Source: Lathyrus oleraceus (taxonomy: Eukaryota > Streptophyta > Magnoliopsida > Fabales > Fabaceae). From it: 64,000 nucleotides of DNA. How positions within the stretch are numbered: the stretch's first letter is position 1; the number at the start of each line of letters is the position of its first letter. The DNA lies in contig NC_066579.1 in the NCBI RefSeq assembly GCF_024323335.1, positions 1,212,501 through 1,276,500 of the forward strand, read 5' to 3'. Below the pieces are notes generated by a model. The model ran no database searches, was not told the origin of the DNA, and saw only the letters and a program-made list of their open reading frames with translations. A program made the translations under genes and the position numbers. This document shows, in pieces, positions 21,184 to 32,863 of this stretch.

Positions 21184-22820
21184 ACATAGTTAGCTGAATA
21201 AGGATTTGAGTGTAACTAGGATGTTCATTGTTGTAACATTTTGTGGGCACAAATAAGATACTGGTATATTTAAATATCTTGTGGGTTCTTTTATATATGC
21301 TTAGGACAATGAAATTGCATTTTGATAGGCTTGTTATAGGTTTTATTTTAGGGGTTGCTTATACATCCCATATATTTCTCACATGCCATGTGAAAGACTA
21401 AAAATGTCTTTGTCCGGGAGTTATTTTCCGGATGCACCTAATTGAAAAATGAGTTCGTCTGAAAATATCTAGAAATCCTTTAAAAGTCCGAAAAAGACAA
21501 TTGAAAAATAAAGTGTCTGAAAGATAACTTTTAGATTGAGTAATTTTATGTGTTTATAAGATTTGTGAGAAATGCACAAAGGTGTAATGAATAATCTCCT
21601 TATTTTAATCCCAGATTTAACATTGTTAAAGCCTAATTTGACCTAATAGTCTATTTAAGAGTCTATTTGGCATCAAGGCTTTTAGAAATAACATTTGACC
21701 TGATTCTAAAAGGCCAGAATTTGGATGACCTAACTTGTTCTTAATCACACTCCTTATCTTGTTCTTAATCACATTCCTTTATCTATTCTATTTAGTTTAT
21801 GTATAGTCATAGTTTAGATTTTGGTTAAAGTATAGTATAGGTGGTATTACTCAAATTCTTAATAGTATTTCATTTGTCCCCTTATAAATGGTAGGCACCA
21901 TATATAAACTCTCAAGTCTAGGCCATTAAACTCGGTCGGAACGATATAGTTGCCCAAAATGTGTAGGACCGTGCAAGAATGGCACAATTGGGTGACGCAG
22001 CCAGAACGACCAAGTAATCAATAACAGAAATTACGGAGAATGGTGATGACATGACTTGGAACGAGTGGCGAAGACTATTTTGGACAGTTTCTCATTAAAA
22101 AAACTCTAATACATCGCTCAACAACTTTTGAATCTACAATACATATGTCCCTCTTTTGCTTCACACCTATCATGCTCTCTCTCCTCCTCTTCTCCTTATT
22201 GCTTCCATTAATCTTTATGGTAAAATCAGTTCAAAAAGTTGCGCCACCACCACCACCTCCACTTCCACTCTCTTCATTACTAAATGATTGAGGAGGAAGA
22301 CAAATCTAGTGGTGAAGAAAATAATGATAGATACGAAATTTCATTATACTTGTATTTGTATTAAATACTTTAATTAAGTGTTTGTTTCTGAGTTTTATTG
22401 ACATTTGTAAAATATGTCTGGTCTAAGAGTTATTTATTTCTAATTATAAATGCTCCACAAATTTCGATTAATTTATTTTGATTTTGCTGTTTCATTTTAT
22501 GGGATAGCTGGCCCATTTTCCGAGTTTAACATCATAGTCAAGCATTGGAAAATTTCTCAAGTTGTGCTGGTGATAAACTTTTGTAAGAATTGACTTTTGG
22601 GTTGTTAGCAAGAACTTTTAACCACCATGCTAAGAACAATTATTTTAGAAGTGGATAGATACAACATAATGTCAATTTTGTCATCTGCTTTTTCATTGAA
22701 GTAGTGATATGAGTTTATGGCCTCAAATGCCACTCTGTTGATTAGTGTAACAGCAAAATTCAAATTGTTGTTGTCTATTAAATATACACGATTGTGGCTT
22801 GACATTTCTATGTTAAGCTT
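21184..22820. other. BASS copy 2 3' flank and spacer
   Basis: The probable 3' UTR runs to about 21300. Beyond that no gene, splice-compatible exon or transposon domain is recognisable. A tract of CCACCACCACCTCC lies near 22245. Confidence 0.5.
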
Positions 22821-23350
22821 TAATTAGCTACAAGTACAACTCTATAGACCAAGTTTCTATGGACCACACATATTTAATGTTGACATTTATATATTAAACT
22901 CAGAAAGTTTCTTAATGTACTCTTTAAATTTTTTTAGTCACTGTGCAAAAATACATAAATGTTTTTAGATTTTGAAGATATATCTCCGAACGCACTAAAA
23001 GCTCAGTTAACGTTAAAATATTTCGGAGATATATCTTCGAAATATTTTAGAGGTTAAATCGCGTCAGACCATTCTTCTTCCTCATTTTTCATTTTTCTCC
23101 AAATCAATTTCAAACTTTCTCATTTTTTTCTCTTCATTAAGTCAAAACTCAATCAACAAAGCTCAAGGAAACTTCAATCAACATTTATAACATCAGAAAC
23201 AACATCAGAAACATCAATTTCTTGTAAGTTCTTTGAATTTTTGAGTTTTTGTGTAAATAAGTAGAAATTGATGATTAAGGTTAGAAATGAGTAAAATTTG
23301 TATTTATGATAGTTTAGATATAGTGTATTAGACGTTTGTTGGCTGAATAG

Positions 23351-23560
23351 TGTTGGTGCAAAGGTAGAATAAATGATGAATGAAAATATTCTATTCAGAG
23401 AATGACGGCTACAAAAACATGATAAAAGTTACAATGATTGCCACCCTATTTATAAGCTAAAATTAGGGTTACTAGAATAGGATAAAATACTAAAATACCC
23501 TCTAACAAACTTAGGGGCTAAGAAAATAGTACAACTAATAAATATGAATTACTTCTAATA
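23351..23560 (-). repeat. 3' LTR of the copia element
   Basis: 210 bp. The single mismatch with the other LTR lies in the TTTATAAGC (here) versus TTTATTAGC stretch near 23452. Internal sequence starts with CCATCCCTTAATTC, whose complement is the polypurine tract. Confidence 0.95.
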
Positions 23561-23575
23561 CCATCCCTTAATTCA
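23561..23575 (-). other. Polypurine tract of the copia element
   Basis: Minus-strand AATTAAGGGATGG lies immediately upstream of the 3' LTR, the position expected for plus-strand priming. Confidence 0.7.
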
Positions 23576-25132
23576 TATTCCATCAAAACTTGTAACACCA
23601 ATTCCATCCCTTAATCTGAGAAATTGATCAGTCTTGATAGCTTTCGTCAGAGCATCTGCCAACTGTTTCTGAGTGCTGCAGTGTACAACTTCTAACACTC
23701 CCCTCTGAACTTGATGTCTCAGAAAATGATACTTGGTCTCAATGTGCTTGCTTCTCCCATGCAACACTGGGTTTCTGGCAAGATTGATTGCAGACTTGTT
23801 GTCAATCATCAGCTTCAGAGGCTTGTTTACTTTAATCTTCAGATCCTGCAATAGATTCAGAATCCACACAGCTTGGCATGCAGTAACAGCACCTGCAATG
23901 TATTCAGCTTCACAAGTTGACAACGCCACAACAAGTTGCTTCTTGGAACACCAAGAAATGAGACCTCCCAGAAATTTGAATAAGTACCCAGACGTACTTC
24001 TTCTGTCAATTCTGTCTCCACACCAATCAGAATCTGAATAACTCAGAAGTTCTGACTCATCCTTTCTTCCAGAAGGAAATAATACTCCATACTTCAGAGT
24101 TCCCTTGATATACCTCAGAATCCTGACAGCAACTTGGTAATGGGACCACTTAGGTTTACTCATGAACCTACTAATCATCCCAACTGAATAGCAAATATCA
24201 GGTCTGGTATTGCACAAATACCTCAGAGAACCAACCAACTGTTTGAAGGTTGTAGCGTCCACATCCTTTCCATCAGAGTCAGAATCCAGTTTCTGATTTG
24301 TATCAGAAGGTGTGACAGCAATCTTACAATTCTTCAGTTCAAATCTCTTCAGAAGTTCTAATTCATACTTGAGCTGATGCAAAATAATATCTTTCTCAGA
24401 GTATCTGAACTCCATCCCTAGAAAGTATGTCATTTTGCCTAGATCAGTCATTTCGAATTCATTCATCAGAACTTTCTTGAACTTGGCTATCTCCTGTTCA
24501 GAACTTCCAGTTAGCAGTATATCATCAACATATAAACATACCAGAGTCATATTTCCTTCAGAAATATGTTGAACATAGACACCGTACTCCATCTCACATT
24601 TCTGAAAGCCTTGCTTCTTGAAAAATGAATCAATCTTCTGATTCCAAGCTCTGGGCGCTTGTTTCAATCCATATAGAGCTTTGTATAATATGTACATCAT
24701 CCCTTCCTGACTCTTTTTCACAAATCCAGGAGGTTGTGACACGTAAACTTCTTCTTCTAATGGACCGTTCAGAAATGCAGATTTTACATCTAAATGCATC
24801 AGAGGCCAATTCCTGTTAGCAGCTATTGCAATCACCATTCTGATTGTTTCATGTCTTGCTACAGGTGCAAACACTTCAGAGTAATCCAACCCATGTTTCT
24901 GTAGAAATCCTCTGGCTACCAACCTTGCTTTATGTTTGCCAATTGAACCATCTGGCTTTAACTTCTGCTTGAAAACCCATCTGACGCTGATGGCTTTCTT
25001 GTCTTTTGGAAGTTCTGTCAACTTCCAAGTCTTGTTTCTCTCTATAGCATCAAGTTCTTCTTTCATGGCCTTCAGCCAGAGCTTCTGCTTAAGAGCCTCT
25101 TCTGTACTTATGGGTTCAGAGTCTACTAACAT
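23573..25132 (-). pseudogene. Copia reverse transcriptase and RNase H
   Basis: 519 codons in the same frame as the upstream gag-pol part, from which they are separated only by TGA at 25151-25153. The RT begins with WLKAMKEELDAIERNKTW and includes VARGFLQKHGLDYSEVFAPV and LDVKSAFLNGPLEEEVYVSQ (about residues 115-135). The catalytic YVDDILLTGS is near residue 200, and VGSLRYLCNTRPDICYSVG follows. RNase H shows SDSDWCGDRIDRRSTSGY, LSTCEAEYIAG and HIETKYHFLRHQV. All active-site residues are present, so enzymatic competence is lost only through the upstream stop. A restart at the first ATG (25132) would give an isolated RT-RH polypeptide, which is not the normal expression mode of copia elements. 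Confidence 0.93.
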
Positions 25133-25150
25133 GGCACACTGAATAACTTC

Positions 25151-27805
25151 TCATTCAGAGTCTACTTCAGTGTCTTGCAGCATGTCAAATTCTGCATATC
25201 TTCTGGGGATGTCTCTGATTCTTTGTGGTCTCTGAACTTGTTCAGAGTCTTGAGCTTCAGAGTTTCTAGCTTCAGATGGTTGACTTCCTCCAGAGCTTTG
25301 ATCATTTTCAGGGTCTGGCATATTTCCAGAGTCTGAATTGCCACCAGAATCTGGATTACCATCAGAGTCTGGGTCATCAGAGTCTGGGTCATCAGAGTCA
25401 CCTTCATCTTCTGAGTCTTCTCCAGAGTCAGAATCACTATCAGAATCAGAATCAACGACAGAGTTTACTCCAACTTCAGAAATTCTTAACTCTGACCTCT
25501 CTTCAGAAGTTCTAACATCAAAATCAGATTGAGACTTATCCCAATTCCAAACTTCTGATTCCTTCACAATCACATCTTTGCTGAATTCAATTTTATTGGT
25601 TTCTGGACAATAGAGCTTGTATGCACCTGTACTGTGGTACCCTATCAGAATCATCACTTTGCTTCTATCATCCAGCTTCTGTCTTCTGGCTTCTGGAACA
25701 TGTTTATAGCAAACAGAACCAAACACCTTCAGATGACTAACACTTTGCTTATCTCCAGTCCACTTCTGTATTGGAACTATTTCCTTCAACTTCTTCGTAG
25801 GACATCGGTTGAGTACATACGTTGCAGTGGCAACAGCTTCTCCCCAGAGCTTTTGAGGAAGTTTCTTCTCCTTTAGCATGCTTCTCACCATATCAAGCAA
25901 AGTGCGGTTTCTTCTTTCAGCAAGACCATTGTGTTGAGGGGTATAAGGAGCAGTAACCTCATGCTCAATTCCATTCTCCTCACTGAACTTCTGGAACTCT
26001 TTGGAGTTATACTCACCTCCACCGTCAGTTCTAAGAATCTTCAACTTCTGACCACTCTGATTCTCAGCCTTCATTCTGAACTTCTTGAATTCATCAAACA
26101 CCTCGTGTTTAAGCTTAATAAGGGATACCCATGTCATTCTTGTGAATTCATCAACAAATAACACAAAGTATTTATTCCCTCCAATCGATGCTACTGGAAA
26201 TGGACCACACACATCAGAATGTACAACTCCCAAGGCATGTTTTGCTCTTGGAGCAGTTTCTGACGCAAATGGAAATCGTGGTTGTTTTCCTTCCATGCAA
26301 ACTTTGCATGATTTTTCAGGCTTCTTAATTGCAGGAATTCCATGTACCAACTTCTTTGAATTCAGATGTTTTAAGCTTCTGAAATTCAAATGACCAAATC
26401 TTCTGTGCCACAGCTCACTCTCCTTCTCAGCACTTGTTGCACTAAGACATTCTGAGTCTGCAGTTCTGACATTCACCTTGAATGTTCTATTCCTTCCCTG
26501 TTCTGACTCCATAATCAACTTCTGATTGCAGTCATACAGCTTCAGAAGATTGTCCTTCATGGTAACTGAAAAACCTTTCTCAATTAATTGTCCCACACTC
26601 ATCAGATTGCTTCTGATGCCAGGTACATACCACACGTTCTGAATCAATGCTGTTTTCCCATTGTTCAGAATCACTCTGACATTTCCCATACCTTCTGCAT
26701 TAAGATATTTGTCATCAGCACATCTGATCTTTGTCCTCTTTTCAGAGTCAAAGTCAACCAGCAATTTCTTGTTTCCAGTAAGATGATTTGAACAGCCAGT
26801 GTCCATATACCACCAGTCTATCAGATCTATATCATCAGATTCAGAGGCCATCAATAGCACAAATTCGTCATCAGAACTTCTGGCTATATTTGTTTCTTCT
26901 GATTTTCTCTCCTTGTTTGACCAACAGTCTCTAGCAAAGTGACCAAACTTCTTACAACAGTAACATTGGATTTTCTTCTTGTCATACTTCTCTTTTCCCT
27001 TCTGAGCATTCTTTTGTCTATCAGAGGTTGAGCTTTCTGACTTCTGACCACCATCAGATCTTCTCCTGGCTTCTGACTGCTTCTGATACCTCCTATCAGA
27101 AGTTGCTTTCAGAGCCTGCTGCTCTACTTCCCTTTCAGAAGTTCTCTCAGTCAAACGCAACTCTTGCGCTTCTAGACTGCTCTGCAGCTCTTCAATTCTC
27201 ATGGTGCTCAGATCTTTGGAATGTTCTATTGCTACCACAATGTAATCAAATTGAGAGGTAAGGGATCTCAATACCTTCTCCATGATTGTTTCTTCAGAAA
27301 GAGTTTCTCCACACACTTTCATCTCATTAGTGATCAGAATCACTCTGGAGATGTATTCAGAAACTTTCTCATTATTCTTCATGTTGAGATTCTCATATTG
27401 CTTTCTCAAGGACTGAAACTTCACCTTCTTCACTGATGCGTCACCACCATAACATCTAACCAGTGTGTCCCACGCAGCCTTTGCTGTCGTTGAATCTGCA
27501 ATCTTCTCAAACACATTTACATCAACACATTGATGAATGAAGAGCAATGCTTTCTTATCCTTCTTCCTTACTTCCTTCTGTGCGTTTTTCTGTTCATCCG
27601 TCGCATCTGCTGCTACCGGAACATAACCATCAGTGACAAGATCTAGAACATCTTGAGCACCGAACAGTACATGCATTTGGATCATCCAACGATTCCAGTT
27701 TTTACCGTCAAATACTGGAAGTTTGGTGTTCATGTTGCCGTTTCCGTTCATCTTTCTACCTTGCGCAGTACACTCAGATTTCTCACACAGTGTTTCCCAA
27801 CCCAC
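25151..27805 (-). CDS. Copia gag, protease and integrase (884 residues)
   Basis: The frame opens at 27805, but a start at residue 19 ([19 protein letters not shown]) is more typical. The UBN2-type gag covers about residues 25-240. The zinc knuckle [14 protein letters not shown] is intact at about 280-293. The protease motif [12 protein letters not shown] is near 335. The integrase HHCC domain starts with [10 protein letters not shown] near 465. The DDE core has [17 protein letters not shown] near 592, and [17 protein letters not shown] long Asp/Ser-rich linker with SDSDSDSD repeats (about residues 780-830) follows the integrase C-terminus. The frame ends at TGA 25151-25153; in the same frame, coding resumes at once as RT. 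Everything needed for particles and integration appears present, but a full polyprotein cannot be made without readthrough of the stop. Confidence 0.93.
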   Translation of the reverse strand: MGWETLCEKSECTAQGRKMNGNGNMNTKLPVFDGKNWNRWMIQMHVLFGAQDVLDLVTDGYVPVAADATDEQKNAQKEVRKKDKKALLFIHQCVDVNVFEKIADSTTAKAAWDTLVRCYGGDASVKKVKFQSLRKQYENLNMKNNEKVSEYISRVILITNEMKVCGETLSEETIMEKVLRSLTSQFDYIVVAIEHSKDLSTMRIEELQSSLEAQELRLTERTSEREVEQQALKATSDRRYQKQSEARRRSDGGQKSESSTSDRQKNAQKGKEKYDKKKIQCYCCKKFGHFARDCWSNKERKSEETNIARSSDDEFVLLMASESDDIDLIDWWYMDTGCSNHLTGNKKLLVDFDSEKRTKIRCADDKYLNAEGMGNVRVILNNGKTALIQNVWYVPGIRSNLMSVGQLIEKGFSVTMKDNLLKLYDCNQKLIMESEQGRNRTFKVNVRTADSECLSATSAEKESELWHRRFGHLNFRSLKHLNSKKLVHGIPAIKKPEKSCKVCMEGKQPRFPFASETAPRAKHALGVVHSDVCGPFPVASIGGNKYFVLFVDEFTRMTWVSLIKLKHEVFDEFKKFRMKAENQSGQKLKILRTDGGGEYNSKEFQKFSEENGIEHEVTAPYTPQHNGLAERRNRTLLDMVRSMLKEKKLPQKLWGEAVATATYVLNRCPTKKLKEIVPIQKWTGDKQSVSHLKVFGSVCYKHVPEARRQKLDDRSKVMILIGYHSTGAYKLYCPETNKIEFSKDVIVKESEVWNWDKSQSDFDVRTSEERSELRISEVGVNSVVDSDSDSDSDSGEDSEDEGDSDDPDSDDPDSDGNPDSGGNSDSGNMPDPENDQSSGGSQPSEARNSEAQDSEQVQRPQRIRDIPRRYAEFDMLQDTEVDSE

Positions 27806-27922
27806 AGAATTAAAATTCTGATCAGATTTTGTTCAAGATTCAACACGAATCTAAGAATCAAAATCAAACACACAAGACCTCACGTTCACTCGTGTTTCCC
27901 GTGTTTCCCAATGAATCCGAAC

Positions 27923-27941
27923 CGGAGCTCTAGATACCAAT
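27923..27941 (-). other. Primer-binding site of the copia element
   Basis: Read on the minus strand, TTGGTATCTAGAGCTCC follows the 5' LTR after one base. It resembles the complement of the initiator-Met tRNA 3' end, with one inserted base relative to TGGTATCAGAGC. Confidence 0.75.
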
Positions 27942-28151
27942 TGTTGGTGCAAAGGTAGAATAAATGATGAATGAAAATATTCTATTCAGAGAATGACGGC
28001 TACAAAAACATGATAAAAGTTACAATGATTGCCACCCTATTTATTAGCTAAAATTAGGGTTACTAGAATAGGATAAAATACTAAAATACCCTCTAACAAA
28101 CTTAGGGGCTAAGAAAATAGTACAACTAATAAATATGAATTACTTCTAATA
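27942..28151 (-). repeat. 5' LTR of the copia element
   Basis: 210 bp, identical to the 3' LTR except for one base. No clear TATA box was chosen. Confidence 0.95.
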
Positions 28152-28221
28152 AATAGGATGATCAAAACATATTTTTTTGGGATTGCATGGAATACATTGA
28201 CGCAACTTTTGAGTTGTAGAT

Positions 28222-28370
28222 AATTTCGGAGATGCATCTCCAGAATTTTTCAGCGTTTTATTTTTTCAGATTTCGAAGATGCATATTTAGAATTTTTCAG
28301 CATTTTATTTTTCCAGATTCCGGAGATGCCTTTCTAGATTTTCCTCAGTATTTTTTTTATTTTCTTGCTT
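28222..28370 (+). repeat. Three degenerate tandem repeats of about 48 bp
   Basis: Copies start at about 28222, 28272 and 28319. Each has a GGAGATGCATCTCC-like palindrome followed by AGAATTTTTCAGCGTTTTAT or a variant. They lie at the 3' end of the PMD-type gene's first intron. Confidence 0.75.
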
Positions 28371-28416
28371 GTGTTGTTGTTGCGTCACTAATTGTCTGTT
28401 TTACTTTAATTTACAG

Positions 28417-29150
28417 ACATAATGGCTGATAAACATGATGGACTGAGGAACGAAAGGGTTGCTTAGTCCGCATCAGTGCGGCGGAAGAAGAGTCAGCTGG
28501 TTCCAGAGACTCCTAGTCCCTCTGATCATGTAGAACCATCTACTTTTGGGTCTCGTACTTCTTCTCATACCACTCAATCTTATTCTTCTTCTTCTTGTAG
28601 GAGACAAGATTCAAAATCTAACACATCACTCCCTCCATCCTCCTACAGACGTCAGATTTTCCCTATTCAGGTATATGAGGTACCCGATTCACCAATGCCA
28701 CCTCCTATTATAAATGCTTTTGAATCTGTGCCACCTCCTACTATTGATGCTGCTGATCCAGTGCCATCTCTAGAGGGTGAGGTTGTTGCAGGTGCTAAGC
28801 CAGAGGCATTTGGAGGAGACCCTGTTGATTTGTCATTACTGCATATGTACCCAGACCATACTGCCAAACATATATGGGACAAAGAGGTAATACTAATTAG
28901 ATTCATTATTTTTTATTACGTTAATTTTAAGTGACAAATTTATGACATTGATTTTTTTAGGAGTCACCGCATTGTGGAGATTGTGCAAACAAACATTAAC
29001 ATAGGTATCTTTCCTGGTGGGTTTGATGTGAGGCAGGTCTTAGATGCCATCATACATGAGCATTGTAGTATCGACGACATCACTAGAGGACGGGGAGATT
29101 GATGGTCGAGGAGGTAGAGTTGACAAAGGAGGCAGAGACGACGTAATCAG
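28417..29150 (+). pseudogene. PMD-type (plant mobile domain) repeat-borne gene, broken and internally deleted
   Basis: An exon begins after TTACAG at 28416, with ATG at 28422 (MADKHDGLRNERVA) and an in-frame TAG at 28464-28466. The Ser/Pro-rich segment then continues (VRRKKSQLVPETPSPSDHVE) to GDPVDLSLLHMYPDHTAKHI and WDKE, the entry to a PMD-like domain. A donor at 28887 and an acceptor at 28960 follow. The next exon looks like a late part of the gene (HRIVEIVQTNINIGIFPGGF, then HEHCSIDDITRGRG), so the domain core is missing. A 5' UTR exon probably ends at 23223 (CTT then GTAAGTT), which places the copia element inside intron 1. The family call rests on recalled similarity. Confidence 0.5.
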
Positions 29151-29640
29151 ACATACATATTAGTGCATTAGTATATAGTAGTAGTAATATGAATTGTATT
29201 TTATTTTAATATCATCCTACTTTATTATTGTTCTCGACTTTGACATTTATTAGTCTTTTATTTATATATTACATATTTGGATCATCTTTACTTTATGTAT
29301 GTCATCTTTTACGTATCACTTGGATGATCTAAATTTTAGATGTATCTCCGTAAAATAAACGTAGATACATCTTTTAAATATTTTAAATTATAGAATAACT
29401 TATGAATAAGATTCATAATATACGTTTTAAATTGTTACAGATATATCTCTAAAATATTTTGATTTTTAATCATAATTTAATGTGTTCGAAGATACATCTT
29501 CGAAAACTATAGACATTTTAAAAAAATTGTGTTTTAAATTTAAAAGAACATATAAAATGCATTATACTTTAATTAGCTACAACTACAACTCTCTATAGAC
29601 TAAGTTTGTGGGCCACACAGATTCAAGTTTAGTATTTTAA

Positions 29641-31133
29641 ATTCTAAAATATCAAACGAATACTAATATCTCGAATGTGAATATTTTATGTGTTTTTCCG
29701 TATTAAAATAATTTATTAGAAACTTTTGATTCACACTAAAAAATTGACGTGCATGAGAATTGAATTAATATTTTAATTTCATATTAATCTACAGATTATT
29801 TTGACAAAATTTATCAAATAACTCTGTTTAATATGATATGATAACTTCTCTACCTATCTAAAAAGATGAATAGTATACATTCTACCAATCATTTAATATC
29901 ATTAAATTTTATCATATTTAATTATATCTTAAATAGTATTCCTTCCATCAGAAATATAAAAAAATAACTATTTTTATAATGATAAAAAAAATTAGTTAAT
30001 TGTAATCAATTTTCTTGATTTCACATACAATTAAAAGTAAAATTTACTATTCTTAATTATATTTGATAAATCAACTAAAAATATAAATACTTTAATTGAA
30101 TCAATGGTATACTAATAAATACAAATATTTATTAATTTAAAAGTTATTTATATTTTTTTATAACAGTGATCAATATTTAAAATTATTATTTTTATTTATA
30201 ATAGTAATTGGATGAATATATCTTTTGATTATTTTTAAAGTATTTTACTGTAAAAGTAGTAATACAAATTTTTTGGTGTTGGGTAAATTACCATTTAATA
30301 TTTATCATAAAAAATGCATAAAAAATTGATTGAGTATTCTTAATATCAAACAAAGGCCTGGCATTGTTTGAAATTGATTCTATAGCGTAGATTTGAAAAT
30401 AATGTTGGAAATACGAGGGTATAGATTGAAAGTCGTAGAAAAGGCTTTATGTTTTTGAGATAAAGGGTATATGATATAGTAATTCTTCGTTGGATAATAT
30501 ATTTTTTAGGACACTGTTGCTCGTTGTCCGGTTAACCTTAATCACATCGAATAATATATAGTTTTATTATGTGTTTATAAGTGGGGAAATCCTCACCCTA
30601 CAAACCATTTTGTAGGATTAAATTAAATTCAAAATTGAATTAAATTTAACCATATTTTTTAATATGGTATCACATATTCATTTAAAATTTGATAGACCAC
30701 CTACTATCTGATTTATTTTATTAGAACATCCACTATTTATTTTTACGTTTTAAATGTTTGATACGAAACTCTTAACAATTACTCAAGAAAATCAAATCTA
30801 TCATGATCAATCTAATAACTTATTTAAAATAAAATAAAGTTACTCAAAGTATATGTTTGTGTGGAGGCGGATCAACAATAAGTTTTGAAGTGAAATGAAA
30901 TAATATATTTAGACTTAAGGGATGTATAGGTGAACGTAAAAAATACTAGGATTTTTTTAAATAACCATATTTTTCAATTTAATTATCAATATAATCATTT
31001 TTTCAAAATAAATATCAAAATAACCAACTTCTTTAATTGATGTTCCAGTTGAACTGATGCATCCAATAAACCCTAAAAGAAGGCGCCAACTCCATTGATA
31101 CATGCTCCCTATTCCATTGCATGTAGACGCCAT
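29641..31133. other. AT-rich spacer
   Basis: No gene. A possible degenerate Stowaway-like MITE spans about 29937-30222, with ends TATTCCTTCCATCAG and the imperfect complement of TTGGATGAATA. The support is weak. Confidence 0.4.
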
Positions 31134-31235
31134 GGTAGCTGGCGCATGCATGTGTCCTTTAGTAAATGCGCCTATATATCTGGCGCATGCATGTGCTTAT
31201 GTGTGTGGCGCCTAGGGCTTTGGCGCATGCATTTC
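31134..31235. repeat. Three GGCGCATGCAT motifs
   Basis: The 11-mer occurs at 31141, 31182 and 31222, with GGCGCC at 31083 and 31207 nearby. It is GC-rich in an AT-rich setting and sits directly upstream of the small broken ORF at 31339. A TATA-like TTTATAAATAA follows at 31242. Confidence 0.7.
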
Positions 31236-31338
31236 ATGGTTCATTTATAAATAACATCTTTTGCACACTACTTCTTACCCTCCAACCCCATTTTCTTTCA
31301 TTCTACTTCAATCACCTTCAACTTTGTTTTCTTTAATC

Positions 31339-31632
31339 ATGTATGAATACACTCACAAGAGAAATGCGAATTTAATCTTTTCAGTAGTCGCACCGTAGAT
31401 AAAGATTCGACTTTGGAATATAGATTCGTTAGAACGTCTTAATCGGACGTTGGACCGCTGGTTAGAAGGAGAAATTGCAGATGGTGAAAGGATTAGAAGG
31501 ATTCAGTGGCTTGAGTCCACGTTCAACCAAAATGGAGAAGTGCGTGAATGAGTGAATATTAAGACTGACAGAGACGTTCGCAGGATGATGCATAATATGT
31601 TCAAAATTGTTTTGATGGTTGTAATCGCTTAG
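31339..31632 (+). pseudogene. Small unknown ORF with two nonsense codons
   Basis: The frame from ATG 31339 reads MYEYTHKRNANLIFSVVAP, TAG, IKIRLWNIDSLERLNRTLDR, continues with WLEGEIADGERIRRIQWLES, then TFNQNGEVRE, TGA, VNIKTDRDVRRMMHNMFKIV, and ends in LMVVIA. The stops look like single substitutions of CAG and TGG codons. The 97-codon frame keeps biased, protein-like composition throughout. No family is recognised. It converges on the MULE transposase tail 160 bp away, so it may have been carried by the same transposon. Confidence 0.5.
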
Positions 31633-31794
31633 TTATAGTAATTATATTTTAATTGTTATAGTTGTTTGTGTTGTTGTTTATGTGTTACTTGTGTGTTGAA
31701 TGTGTTGTATTTGTTTGTGATGGTATTTCCTCTAAAAGTTATCATATGAAATAAATTTTGTTTTTTATATATTTCAAAAGAGGTACATGTAAAA

Positions 31795-32062
31795 TTATCT
31801 TGTTGTGCTCGTTCCAACACTAGGACAGTTAGTACGATTGTGACCTGGCTGACGACATCAACTACATAATCGAACCATTTTGTTCGCCGTATCCATTTCG
31901 GTTCGAATACGGGTGCTGTTTGGGCGATCCTTTTTCTTTCTTCACATAACTTCATTGTGCCAGAGAATGTCCCCTTGATATTCTGGCCAGTAATCCTCTT
32001 TTGCAACTACTGAAAAACTAATTTTGTAAACATTAGATAGGCTTATGACTTTGTAAACGTCA
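31795..32062 (-). pseudogene. MULE transposase C-terminus
   Basis: From 32062 the minus frame reads DVYKV, then SLSNVYKISFSVVAKEDYWP, EYQGDILWHNEVM, stop, RKKKDRPNSTRIRTEMD, and ends in a CX2CX4HX4C-type knuckle, CRQPGHNRTNC, with the first Cys before a TGA. This is the tail of a MuDR-type transposase. The upstream part is at 62462-64000. Removing the LTR A block and one copy of GATAG joins the two in frame. Confidence 0.8.
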
Positions 32063-32863
32063 GATAGTGTTGTACCCCTAAATTTGTCCTCCCCTTTCTC
32101 ACCTATGTATCTAATCACTTGATCAGGAGATGACTTGCATACATCCATAACTCATCCACATGCATCATTCCTCATGGATTCAAAAGAAACTTGGGCCCAT
32201 GAAGCTAGGGCTCACACATGTATCAAATTCCAAAGGCATGGGTTGATCACATCATCAGCATGGGGGATGTGAAACTCTAATGATGGTGGTGAAGGTTTGA
32301 TTTCAACAAAGTTGTGACCAAACAACCTAGGGCCTTCAAAACCCTAATTTCTCAAGGCAGGATCTCTTGGAGCTTCCCTAGGCCTCATCTTGGTCTCCAA
32401 ATCCCTAATCAGGAGATGGTAATCAGATGAACTTGGTGGCTTGATTGTGCATTCATGACCCCTCAATCTTCACTCACTGTCAATTTGCTTGACCTAACCT
32501 TTCTTGGAGCATTGGTCTTAGCTCAAAGTCAATGGTGCTATTCATTTGGTTGTGGACACATCTTTGATCCTGGTCATCTGAACAATCAAACCCCCTGTGT
32601 TTCAAGCCACTTGCTGGTCATGCCATTGGTTCATGGACACTTTGTCAAAACCCTAGCCTTATGGTCTCATTTGATGGCCTTGTTCATGTACATTATCAGT
32701 CAAGTTATTTTTCAAAAGTCCAACATCCAAGTCATAAAACAAGACAATTTGGAAACCAATTTCAATCACTTTTCAAACCATTTCAATTCATTCCATGTCA
32801 TTTTAAACCATTACATGTGACTCTACACAAGAAAATACAAAATTTGACATTTTTTGACCAATT

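Larger units (their letters stand above)
23351..28151 (-). mobile_element. Full-length Ty1-copia retrotransposon, 4801 bp
   Basis: Two 210-bp LTRs (23351-23560 and 27942-28151) differ at one position. They are flanked by a perfect 5-bp target duplication, AATAG, at 23346-23350 and 28152-28156. On the minus strand the order is 5' LTR, primer-binding site, gag, protease, integrase, reverse transcriptase and RNase H, polypurine tract, 3' LTR. LTR ends are TATTAGAAG..CCAACA, a TA..CA form rather than TG..CA. The coding region is one frame broken only by a TGA at 25151-25153. The near-identical LTRs mark a very recent insertion. It lies in the 5' UTR intron of the PMD-type gene. Confidence 0.97.
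22821..29640. mobile_element. Candidate mobile unit carrying a PMD-type gene, bracketed by direct repeats
   Basis: A stretch of about 50 bp at 22821-22871 (TTTAATTAGCTACAAGTACA and onward through GACCACACA) recurs in the same orientation at 29570-29624 with a few changes. Just inside both ends are palindromes of the form TTCGGAGATATATCTTCGAA: 22973-22990, 23021-23041, 28224-28244, 29331-29372 and 29483-29503. Between them lies a broken PMD-type gene with a full-length copia element inside its first intron. The unit could be a non-autonomous transposon with captured coding sequence or a repeated-gene family module. Its boundaries are inferred. Confidence 0.4.

Noticed and set aside
25162..27436. 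Several plus-strand ORFs of 60-100 codons over the copia element
   Set aside because: They are antisense shadows of the gag-pol frame with Ser/Leu-rich composition and no domain of their own.
28476..28934. A 152-codon ORF treated as an intact gene
   Set aside because: It starts after an in-frame TAG of a longer frame beginning at 28422 and reads through a splice donor at 28887, so it is part of a broken gene.
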